DNA from: DASPTH01 sp035623515
GTDB lineage: Bacteria > Actinomycetota > Acidimicrobiia > IMCC26256 > DASPTH01
DNA: 15,092 bases
Assembly: GCA_035623515.1 (NCBI GenBank)
Contig: DASPTH010000368.1
Coordinates: 1-15,092 of the forward strand
Direction of reading: 5' to 3'
Shown: positions 1 to 6,123 of the stretch, piece by piece
Numbering within the stretch: position 1 is the stretch's first letter
Layout: each line of letters opens with the position of its first letter
Made by a program: the position numbers and the translations under genes
Notes under the pieces: model-generated
What the model saw: only the letters and a program-made list of their open reading frames with translations
Database searches by the model: none
What the model was told of the DNA's origin: nothing

Positions 1-156
1 GGCGGCGCCGGCGCGTTCAAGCGCAGCCGGCTCGAGCAGATCTTCCGCGACGTGCGCATGGGGCGGTTCCACCCCGGCAACACGCTCCTCCCGCACGAGC
101 TCATCGGCAAGCTCTGCCTCGGCATCGATCCCGACGACCCCCAACGCTGGGGCTGA
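1..156 (+). CDS. Acyl-CoA dehydrogenase, C-terminal end (partial)
   Basis: The window opens inside this gene. The 51 visible residues run to a TGA at 154-156. They carry a pattern typical of actinobacterial ACAD C-termini: an IFRDVRMGRFHPGN segment (residues 15-28 of the fragment), then LPHELIGKLCLGIDPD and a terminal RWG. This part belongs to the C-terminal helical domain, which in the family helps bind FAD and forms the dimer contacts. The catalytic base lies outside the visible part, so activity and substrate cannot be judged. The gene ends just before a tandem repeat array and faces another ACAD gene on the opposite strand. The family call rests on C-terminal similarity recognised by eye, so it is good for the superfamily and open for the subfamily. 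Confidence 0.8.
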   Translation, partial: GGAGAFKRSRLEQIFRDVRMGRFHPGNTLLPHELIGKLCLGIDPDDPQRWG

Positions 157-165
157 GCCGAGCGC

Positions 166-396
166 GGGCGAGGCGGGTATCCCGGCTCGTAGCGAGCGAG
201 CCATAGAGCCGGTGACGAGACGAGCGCCGCGAGTCGAGGAACTCGCCGCGAGCGAGCGTGAGCGAGGCGGGTATCCCGGCTCGCCGCGAGCGAGCCATAG
301 AGCCGGTGACAAGACGAGCGCCGCGAGTCGAGGAACTCGCCGCGAGCGAGCGTGAGCGAGCCGGGTATCCCGGCTCGCCGCGAGCGAGCCATAGAG
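166..396. repeat. 94-bp tandem repeat, 2.4 copies, hairpin-rich
   Basis: Two full units (166-259 and 260-353) and a partial third (354-396) follow each other at an exact 94-bp period. The core CGGGTATCCCGG occurs at 174, 268 and 362. Units 1 and 2 differ at only a few bases, for example CGTAGC against CGCCGC after the core, and GACGAG against GACAAG. Each unit holds two inverted repeats: one around the core, and GCGAGT-loop-ACTCGC (229-246 in unit 1). The array fills almost the whole gap between two convergent ACAD genes. The period is not a multiple of three and the short open frames across it look like no protein, so I read it as non-coding. It could act as a bidirectional terminator or belong to a dispersed REP-like family. 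Confidence 0.9.
356..378. other. Perfect 10-bp hairpin in third repeat unit
   Basis: GCGAGCCGGG (356-365) and CCCGGCTCGC (369-378) are exact reverse complements around a TAT loop. In units 1 and 2 the sixth base of the left arm is G instead of C, which leaves one mismatch in the stem. Only the copy next to the downstream minus-strand gene is perfect. No T-tract follows on either strand, so a standard intrinsic terminator is not shown. Confidence 0.75.
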
Positions 397-400
397 AAGG

Positions 401-1549
401 TCAGCAACCCAACGTGCGGGCGATCACCATGTGCTGGATCTCGTTGGTGCCCTCGCCGATCTCGAGCACCTTCGCGTCGCAGTAGAAGCGCGCGACCGGC
501 GTCTCGAGCATGTAGCCGAGACCGCCGTGGATCTGGACGGCCTCCGATGCCGCCCACGCCGCGAGACGACTGGCCTTCAGCTTCGCCATCGACGCTTCCT
601 TGAGGAAGGGCTGCCCGCTGTCGCGGAGGTACGCGGCGCGGTAGGTGAGCCAACGCGCCGCCTCCAACTCGGTCGCGATGTCGGCGAGCTTGAACTGCAC
701 GGCCTGGAACTTCGAGATGGGCTGACCGAATTGCACGCGCTCCTGGGCATAGCTCGTCGCCATGTCGAGCACCGCCTGCGTGAGGCTGAGCGACAACGCC
801 GCGATCGAGATGCGGCCCACCTCGAGCGTGCGCAGGAACTGGCTGAGCCCGAGGTTCGGGTCGCCGACGAGATGATCGTCGGGAATCCACACGTCGTCGA
901 AGTACAGCTCGCGCGTGTCGAGGCCGCGCCAGCCGATGCCGCGCATCTTCGGTCCTGTCGTGAAGCCTGCGGTGTCCTTCTCGACGACGAAGCTCGCGAA
1001 CCTCGGCTCCTCGCCCTCGGCCGACTCCGTGCGCGCGAGCAGCGTCACCCCGAACGACATGTCGGTGCCGGCGTTGGAGATGAACGTCTTGCGGCCGTTG
1101 ATCAGCCAGCCACCGTCGTGCCGCTCCGCCCGGGTGGCGATCGCGCGCGCGTCCGAACCGGCGCCGGGTTCGGTGAGACCGAAGGCCCCGAGGACACGTC
1201 CCTCGGCCAGCGGCCGCAGCCACCGCTCTCGCTGCGCGTCGTTCCCGAACAGGTACAGGGGCAGCGAGCCGATCGTGACGTGCGCCTGCCACGCCGCCGC
1301 CACCGACTGGTCGGCTTGGCCGATCTGCTCCATCGCCGCGACGAAACCGACGGTCGTCATGCCGATCCCGCCCCACTGCTCGGGGATCAGCATGCCGAGG
1401 AGGCCCAGCGCGCCCATCTCGCGGAGCAGGTCGGTCGGGCACCGCTCCTCTTCCCACGCGACCGGCGCGCGGCGGGCGATCTCCTTCTGCGCGAACTCAC
1501 GGCTGAGCGCGACGAGATCCGATTCCGGTTCGGTGAGCGAGAAGTCCAT
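401..1549 (-). CDS. Acyl-CoA dehydrogenase
   Basis: This 382-residue flavoenzyme has the normal length for a short-chain or branched-chain ACAD. It should oxidise an acyl-CoA to the 2-enoyl-CoA and pass electrons to ETF. The N-terminal helical domain spans roughly residues 1-115. The FAD/substrate loop LTEPGAGSD is at 125-133. The C-terminal helical domain holds QIHGGLGY (339-346) and EGTNEIQ, with E366 at the usual catalytic glutamate position. It ends IARTLGC. The ATG at 1549 gives a standard N-terminus (FSLTEPESDL). It lies 15 bp downstream of the isomerase-like gene on the same strand, so the two are probably cotranscribed. The Shine-Dalgarno is weak (a G-rich run about 8 bases upstream). 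The stop codon abuts the 94-bp repeat array. All key residues are present, so it is probably active; the substrate is unknown. Confidence 0.93.
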   Translation of the reverse strand: MDFSLTEPESDLVALSREFAQKEIARRAPVAWEEERCPTDLLREMGALGLLGMLIPEQWGGIGMTTVGFVAAMEQIGQADQSVAAAWQAHVTIGSLPLYLFGNDAQRERWLRPLAEGRVLGAFGLTEPGAGSDARAIATRAERHDGGWLINGRKTFISNAGTDMSFGVTLLARTESAEGEEPRFASFVVEKDTAGFTTGPKMRGIGWRGLDTRELYFDDVWIPDDHLVGDPNLGLSQFLRTLEVGRISIAALSLSLTQAVLDMATSYAQERVQFGQPISKFQAVQFKLADIATELEAARWLTYRAAYLRDSGQPFLKEASMAKLKASRLAAWAASEAVQIHGGLGYMLETPVARFYCDAKVLEIGEGTNEIQHMVIARTLGC

Positions 1550-1564
1550 CGCCCGGACCCCCGC

Positions 1565-2386
1565 TCAGGCCCCGACCCGGTCGAGCAACTCGCTCGCCCG
1601 TTCCACCGCGCGCCGGACGGAGGAGTGGTACCCCTCCTCCTCGACACGCGGCCCGAACACCTCGAGGTCGAACGAGCCGTCGAAGCCGGCGTCGAGCACC
1701 ATGGCGAGGAGGCGCTCCAACGGGATGTCGCCGTCACCGGGCACCACGCGGTCGCCGGTCTGGGTCGTCCCGATCACGAAGTCGGACAGTTGCGTCAGCC
1801 CCACCAGGTCGATGTTCCTGCGCACGACGTCCTCCAGTCCCCGCTCGTACCAGCACGACTGGAAGTCGAGCATGACCTTCGTGTGGGCCTGGCGCGCGAG
1901 GTCCATCGCGTCGCGCTGCCAGAAGACGAAGCTGATGTCGGCACGCAGCGGATTCGTGGGCTCCAGCAACACCGGGACGCCGAGCTCGCGGCCGCGTGCG
2001 ACTGCGGGCGCGATCATCTCGCAGAAGAGCTCGGCGGCTTCGTCCCAGGTCTCCGCGGGCGCCGCGCCGCTGCACACGTACACCGACGCCGCACCGATCG
2101 ACGCCGCGAACTCGACGGTGTCGAGCGTGCCCTTCTGGTCGGCGTCCCACCACCCGAGCGCGCGGTCGGCGTCGAGCGGCCGGTAGGTCGGGCCGAAGAT
2201 GGTGGACACCCGCAGGCCCGCGGTCGTGACCATGTTCCTCGCGGTGTCCCACCCCGCTTCTTCGATCTTGGGGAGGATCAAGGCGACGTGCTCGATGCCG
2301 AGGTCGCGCCACAAGGCGATGTCGGCCTCGAGCGGCTGCAGGTAGGACGAGACGGAGTTCACCGAGAGCCGTGGGTGACCGAACAC
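1565..2386 (-). CDS. Sugar phosphate isomerase/epimerase-like TIM barrel protein
   Basis: This 273-residue protein fits the xylose isomerase-like TIM barrel superfamily (AP endonuclease family 2). Metal-ligand candidates in strand order are E142 (LLEPTNP), D174 (VMLDFQ), a polar position around Q199-D202 where many relatives carry His, and E242 (DLEVFG). A PGDGDIPL turn (216-223) is typical of the family. The frame is open far upstream, but I start at GTG 2386: the protein then begins FGHPRLSVNS, and a TGTTAGTTT extended -10 box lies 7 bases before it, which suggests a leaderless start. GTG 2416 is an alternative. It is first in a two-gene unit with the downstream ACAD. That pairing suggests an isomerase or lyase acting on a catabolic intermediate, not on a sugar, but this is inference. 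The reaction is unknown. Confidence 0.85.
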   Translation of the reverse strand: MFGHPRLSVNSVSSYLQPLEADIALWRDLGIEHVALILPKIEEAGWDTARNMVTTAGLRVSTIFGPTYRPLDADRALGWWDADQKGTLDTVEFAASIGAASVYVCSGAAPAETWDEAAELFCEMIAPAVARGRELGVPVLLEPTNPLRADISFVFWQRDAMDLARQAHTKVMLDFQSCWYERGLEDVVRRNIDLVGLTQLSDFVIGTTQTGDRVVPGDGDIPLERLLAMVLDAGFDGSFDLEVFGPRVEEEGYHSSVRRAVERASELLDRVGA

Positions 2387-2393
2387 CCCGCGG

Positions 2394-2399
2394 AAACTA
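2394..2399 (-). promoter_or_regulatory. -10 box (TAGTTT) for leaderless isomerase-ACAD unit
   Basis: Read on the minus strand, TGT-TAGTTT forms a TAnnnT -10 hexamer with an extended -10 TGn. Seven bases (CCGCGGG) separate it from GTG 2386, so transcription would begin at about the start codon. No convincing -35 lies 16-18 bases upstream. Confidence 0.5.
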
Positions 2400-2444
2400 A
2401 CACCCTCGGTCCGCACGACGGCTCGCTCGCACTGCGCTAGACAC

Positions 2445-4259
2445 GTGAGCGTGCACACCGTCTCGGCACCGATCCTCGGAACCGTCGTCTCGATCGACGT
2501 CGAGCCCGGTGACGTGGTGCGCCCGGGCCAGGCCGTTGCGGTGATCGAGTCGATGAAGATGGAGCACGTCGTGACGGCTGAGTCGGGGGGCATGGTCGCC
2601 GAGGTCACCATCGGGGTCGGATCGACCGTCGCCATCGGCGACGCGCTGCTCACGATCGTTCCGACCGTCGATGCGACGGCGGCGGCCGAAACCGGCACTG
2701 CGGCCGACAACGACGACATCGCATCGGTGCGCGCCGACGTCGACCGGGTGCTCGACCGGCACGAGCGCACGCGCGACGAGCGCCGGCCGGACGCGGTCGC
2801 CCGGCGCCACGACTCGGGCCACCGCACGGCTCGTGAGAACATCGCCGCGTTGCTCGACCCGGGATCCTTCGTCGAGTACGGACCCCTTGTCGTCGCCGCG
2901 CGACGTCGACGATCACCGCTCGAGGAGCTCATCGAGCGCACGCCCGCCGACGGGCTCGTCGGGGGCACGGGCACGATCGACGGTCGCGCGGTGGTCGTGA
3001 TGTCGTACGACTACACCGTCCTCGCCGGCACGCAAGGGCTCCTGGGGCACGAGAAGAAGGACCGGCTGTTCGAGCTCGCCGAGCGCCGCCGTCTCCCGGT
3101 GGTCTTCTTCACCGAAGGTGGCGGCGGACGACCGGGTGACACCGACGGGCTCGGCGTGACCGGACTCGACTGCCTCGCGTTCCACTCCTTCGCGCGCCTG
3201 AGCGGTTCAGTCCCGCTCGTCGGGGTCGCGTCCGGGTTCTGCTTCGCGGGGAACGCCGCCATCCTCGGGTGTTGCGACGTAGTGATCGGCGTCGCCGGCA
3301 CGAACATCGCGATGGGCGGCCCCGCGATGATCGAGGGGGGCGGTCTGGGCGTGTACGAGCCCACCGAGATCGGTCCGTTCGCGACGCAAGTCGCCAACGG
3401 GGTGATCGACGTCGCCGTCGACGACGACCCCGCCGCGGTGACGGCAGCGAAGCAGTACCTCGCGTACTTCGGCGGCGTGGCCGAGGAGTGGTCGTGTGAG
3501 GACCAACAGCAACTGCGCCGGCTCGTTCCCGAGAACCGGTCGCGCGTCTACGACGTCCGCAAGGTGATCGACACCCTGTGCGACACCGGATCGGTGCTCG
3601 AGCTCCGGCGGGGTTGGGGTGCCGGGATGGTGACCGCGTTGACGCGGGTAGAGGGGCGGCCCCTGGGCGTGGTCGCCAACGATCCCGCGCACCTCGGTGG
3701 CGCGATCGACGTCGACGCTGCCGACAAGGCGGCACGGTTCCTGCAGTTGTGCGACGCGTTCGACCTGCCCGTCGTGTTCCTGTGCGACACGCCCGGGTTC
3801 ATGGTCGGACCGGAGCACGAGGAGCGCGCCGCCGTCCGCCACGTCTCCCGGATGTTCGTGACGGGCGCGAACCTCACGGTCCCGTTCGGGACGATCGTCC
3901 TGCGCAAGGGCTACGGCCTCGGCGCGCAGGCCATGGCCGGCGGGTCGTTCAAGGCCCCGTGGTTCTGCGTGGCGTGGCCGACCGGGGAATTCGGCGGGAT
4001 GAACATCGAGGGCGCGGTGCGGCTCGGCCGCGCGCGGGAGCTGAACGCGATCACCGATCCCCACGAGCGAGAGCGCCAGTTCCGCGCGCTCGTGCAGCGA
4101 ATGTACGAGGACGGCTCGGCGGTGAACGTCGCCATGCTCTTCGAGATCGACGACGCGATCGATCCTGCCGACTCCCGCACCTGGATCAAGACGCTGCTCG
4201 TCGCCGACGAGCCACGCGCGCGCCACGGCAAGAAGCGGCCGAACATCGACACGTGGTGA
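2445..4259 (+). CDS. Biotin-carrier/acyl-CoA carboxyltransferase fusion
   Basis: This is a 604-residue two-domain protein. Residues 1-75 are a biotinyl-lipoyl domain with the biotinylation motif ESMKMEH (35-41), which makes K38 the biotin site. An acidic, Ala-rich linker runs to about 100. Residues 105-600 form a full carboxyltransferase of the propionyl/acetyl-CoA carboxylase beta type: GGGGRPGD in the N-lobe, SGFCFAGNAAI (263-273) and GAQAMAGGSFKAP (493-505) in the C-lobe. The two halves should bind acyl-CoA and carboxybiotin and move CO2 between them. The ATP-using biotin carboxylase (BC) that normally charges biotin is not in the window. It may be encoded elsewhere, or the protein may work as a decarboxylase or transcarboxylase. 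GTG 2445 is used; GTG 2451, 7 bases after TAGACA, is a plausible leaderless alternative. It diverges from the isomerase-like gene with 58 bp between them. Confidence 0.93.
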   Translation: MSVHTVSAPILGTVVSIDVEPGDVVRPGQAVAVIESMKMEHVVTAESGGMVAEVTIGVGSTVAIGDALLTIVPTVDATAAAETGTAADNDDIASVRADVDRVLDRHERTRDERRPDAVARRHDSGHRTARENIAALLDPGSFVEYGPLVVAARRRRSPLEELIERTPADGLVGGTGTIDGRAVVVMSYDYTVLAGTQGLLGHEKKDRLFELAERRRLPVVFFTEGGGGRPGDTDGLGVTGLDCLAFHSFARLSGSVPLVGVASGFCFAGNAAILGCCDVVIGVAGTNIAMGGPAMIEGGGLGVYEPTEIGPFATQVANGVIDVAVDDDPAAVTAAKQYLAYFGGVAEEWSCEDQQQLRRLVPENRSRVYDVRKVIDTLCDTGSVLELRRGWGAGMVTALTRVEGRPLGVVANDPAHLGGAIDVDAADKAARFLQLCDAFDLPVVFLCDTPGFMVGPEHEERAAVRHVSRMFVTGANLTVPFGTIVLRKGYGLGAQAMAGGSFKAPWFCVAWPTGEFGGMNIEGAVRLGRARELNAITDPHERERQFRALVQRMYEDGSAVNVAMLFEIDDAIDPADSRTWIKTLLVADEPRARHGKKRPNIDTW

Positions 4260-4329
4260 CCCCCAACCCGAAGTTGCGTCACCAGGCGACGTATGGGGTC
4301 GCTGGGTGACGCAAGTTCGGTGGGGGTCA
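4257..4329. terminator. Imperfect inverted repeat spanning two convergent stop codons
   Basis: The 73-bp element begins with the TGA of the carboxyltransferase and ends with the TGA of the minus-strand SDR. Both strands read TGACCCCCA from their stop. The core arms TTGCGTCACC (4274-4283) and GGTGACGCAA (4305-4314) match perfectly. Matching flanks with a few mismatches and bulges (CCGAAG outside, GCGAC inside) extend the stem almost to the ends. There is no T-tract. Its position makes a bidirectional terminator the likeliest role. Confidence 0.65.
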
Positions 4330-5115
4330 GGTCGTCAGCCGGCCCATCTCCTGCAGGAACGGTTGCGTGTGGGCGACGCGCCCGGTGAGGGTGGCGGGAT
4401 CGCCGGTGCAGAGGATGAAGGCGGTCTCGGTGATGAGGCTGATGTCCTCGGTGTCTTCCTTGGCGAGATCGAGCGCGCCCGCGCCCTCGGTCGCCACCGG
4501 CTTCGACGGCGCCGCGGCGTTGACGGCGATGCCGTCGGCGTAGAGCTCGGCGGCGAAGCTCTGCGTCAACCGGCTCAGTGCGGCCTTCGCGGTGCCGTAC
4601 ATGCCGAACCCGGCGGTCGTGTCGAAGTCGGAGAACGGCGGCCCGTCGATCCGTTCGCCCGCCAACGACGTCATCATGAGCACCCACCCCTGCCTGCGTT
4701 CGCGCATCGCGGGGATCGCGATCTGCGTGAGGTGCAACGGCCCCAGCACGTGCATCTCGAGCATGAGACGCGCGCGCTTGTCCGGGAACTCGTCGAGCGG
4801 GCGGAGGAACGTGACGGCCGCGTTGTTCACGAGGATGTCGGGCGCGCCCACCTGCTCGACGACCTCGGCCATCATGCGCTCGCGTTCCTCGCTGCTCGAA
4901 AGGTCGGCCTGCACTGCGATCGCGTGGCCGCCCGCCGCACGGATCTCGTCGAGGGTCTCGCTCATCGAGCCGACGTACTTGGGGTCGGGGTCCATCGTCC
5001 GCGCCGCGATCGCCACGGTGGCGCCTTCGGCGGCGAATCGCTTGGCGACGGCCTTACCGAGCCCGCGGCTCCCGCCCGTCACGAGCGCGACCTTGCCGGC
5101 ACATCGATCGGGCAC
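4327..5115 (-). CDS. Short-chain dehydrogenase/reductase (SDR)
   Basis: This 262-residue classical SDR has a Rossmann fold with the cofactor loop TGGSRGLG (13-20), NNAA (97-100), S150 (TSLAG) and YGTAK giving Y173 and K177. The Ser-Tyr gap is about 10 residues longer than usual because of a GERIDGPPFSDFD-type insertion. An Arg (R39) after beta-2 hints at NADP(H), though that is tentative. It should interconvert a keto and a hydroxy group on an acyl-CoA or similar substrate. The frame stays open far upstream, overlapping the divergent kinase. I choose GTG 5115 because a TAGTAT -10 box lies 8 bases before it. ATG 5136 is the alternative, but it would overlap the kinase start codon. Sharing a promoter with the kinase suggests a joint pathway; a ketoacyl-CoA reductase like LvaD is one inferred role. 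Confidence 0.88.
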   Translation of the reverse strand: MPDRCAGKVALVTGGSRGLGKAVAKRFAAEGATVAIAARTMDPDPKYVGSMSETLDEIRAAGGHAIAVQADLSSSEERERMMAEVVEQVGAPDILVNNAAVTFLRPLDEFPDKRARLMLEMHVLGPLHLTQIAIPAMRERRQGWVLMMTSLAGERIDGPPFSDFDTTAGFGMYGTAKAALSRLTQSFAAELYADGIAVNAAAPSKPVATEGAGALDLAKEDTEDISLITETAFILCTGDPATLTGRVAHTQPFLQEMGRLTT

Positions 5116-5122
5116 GAGTCGC

Positions 5123-5129
5123 GATACTA
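5123..5129. promoter_or_regulatory. Shared symmetric -10 element for divergent leaderless genes
   Basis: The 7 bases GATACTA give GATACT on the plus strand, 6 bases before ATG 5135, and TAGTAT on the minus strand, 8 bases before GTG 5115. Each spacing would put the transcript start at or next to its start codon. The two start codons are only 19 bp apart, which leaves no room for Shine-Dalgarno sequences. No clear -35 boxes are seen; upstream promoter elements of each gene would lie inside the other's coding sequence. Confidence 0.55.
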
Positions 5130-5134
5130 CGCAC

Positions 5135-6106
5135 ATGCCCGCGGTGCCGCTCGACCTCGACCAACTCCGGGAGCGACTCGCGCCGTTCGGCGCGGAGGAC
5201 GTGACGCCACTCGCGGGCGGCGCGTCGAGCCTGACCTTCTCGGCGCGCGTCGACGGCACGCTCGTCGTGGTGAAGGTGGCGCCGCCGGGGCTGCCGCCGG
5301 TCCTCAACCGCGACGTGCTGCGCCAGGCCCGCGTGCTGCGCGCGCTCCACGGCACCGCGGTACCGGTGCCGGAAGTGGTGTGGGAGGACGCCGGCAACCC
5401 GCCCGATGTGCCGCCGCTCTTCGTCATGGGCTTCGTCGAGGGCGCGTCGCTCGAGCCGCTGTTCGACCTCGAGGGCTCCGAGCCGGAGCCCGTCGTCGCC
5501 GCACGCATGCGCAACGCCGCGGTGACGCTCGCGAGGCTGCACGCGCTCGACCCTGCCGAGATCGGCCTGGCCGACGAGCCCATCGTCGGTCCCGCGGCCG
5601 AGATCGACCGCTGGTGCCGGCTCCTGGAGACGATCGAACCCGCCCTGGTTCCCGGTTGGGAGGGAGTCGCGTCGGGCTTGCGGGTCACCCAGCCGACGCC
5701 GACCGTGGCCAGGGTCGTGCACGGCGACTTCCGGCTCGGCAACCTGCTCGCCACCGGATCCGAGATCACCACCGTCGTCGACTGGGAGATCTGGACTGTC
5801 GGCGACCCGCGCGTCGACGTGGGCTGGTTCCTCACCAACGCCGACCCGGCGACGTACGAGCGCCGCACGCGCTACGCGGACGCGCTGCCGTCAGTCGTCG
5901 AACTGGTCGACGTCTACGCGGACGCGATCGGTGACGACGTCGGCGACATCGCCTGGTTCGAGGCACTCGCGTGCTTCAAGTCGACGGCCACGTGGTCCCT
6001 GATCGTCAAGCACAACCGACGGCGTGACGCGCCCGATCCCGAGGTCGAGGCCATGGCGATCGTGCTGCCCCACCTCCTGGCACGGGCACGCGCGCTGACG
6101 AGCTGA
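5135..6106 (+). CDS. APH-fold kinase (phosphotransferase family, ACAD10/11- or LvaA-like)
   Basis: This 323-residue protein has the aminoglycoside phosphotransferase/choline kinase fold. Visible landmarks are a Gly-rich loop (LAGGASSLTF, 26-35), the ATP-binding lysine K47 in VVVKVAP, the catalytic loop HGDFRLGN (196-203) with D198 as base, and the metal site VVDWE with D216, followed by WTVGDPRVDVGW. The catalytic set is complete. Its neighbours are acyl-CoA enzymes, which argues against antibiotic resistance. In ACAD10/ACAD11 this fold is fused to an ACAD, and in the levulinate pathway LvaA phosphorylates 4-hydroxyacyl-CoA. The same reaction is inferred here. It starts at ATG 5135 with a GATACT box 6 bases upstream and is probably leaderless. 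It converges on the ACAD at 7419-6124 with only 17 bp between stops. A homoserine-, choline- or macrolide-kinase-like role cannot be excluded from sequence alone. Confidence 0.88.
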   Translation: MPAVPLDLDQLRERLAPFGAEDVTPLAGGASSLTFSARVDGTLVVVKVAPPGLPPVLNRDVLRQARVLRALHGTAVPVPEVVWEDAGNPPDVPPLFVMGFVEGASLEPLFDLEGSEPEPVVAARMRNAAVTLARLHALDPAEIGLADEPIVGPAAEIDRWCRLLETIEPALVPGWEGVASGLRVTQPTPTVARVVHGDFRLGNLLATGSEITTVVDWEIWTVGDPRVDVGWFLTNADPATYERRTRYADALPSVVELVDVYADAIGDDVGDIAWFEALACFKSTATWSLIVKHNRRRDAPDPEVEAMAIVLPHLLARARALTS

Positions 6107-6123
6107 ACGCGCCGCCACGTGGC

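Noticed and set aside
166..396. CRISPR array
   Set aside because: The units are contiguous 94-bp repeats with no unique spacers and no cas genes nearby.
258..603. Short open frames across the 94-bp repeat (including 258-485 and 352-603)
   Set aside because: They arise from the repeat; the period shifts frame each unit and no ribosome binding site or protein pattern is seen.
2420..2430. GGCTCGCTCGC as another copy of the 94-bp repeat
   Set aside because: Only 11 bases match the repeat's reverse strand; that is too short to separate from chance in GC-rich DNA.
431..2440. A 669-residue open frame on the plus strand
   Set aside because: It lies opposite the ACAD and isomerase-like genes, which show clear family motifs. 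Its sequence is rich in Arg, His, Glu and Val with no recognisable motif. Long antisense frames are expected at this GC content.
4306..5934. A 542-residue plus-strand open frame across SDR and kinase
   Set aside because: It overlaps two genes with full catalytic motifs in other frames and turns into an Arg/Ala/Gly-rich sequence without any domain.
5135..6106. Antibiotic resistance phosphotransferase
   Set aside because: The fold matches, but the neighbourhood is entirely acyl-CoA metabolism, and ACAD-linked APH-fold kinases are a known separate group.
6107..6123. Palindrome GCCACGTGGC between the kinase and ACAD stops, as terminator or operator
   Set aside because: A 10-bp palindrome without a loop is expected several times by chance in 15 kb, and it lies downstream of both genes.
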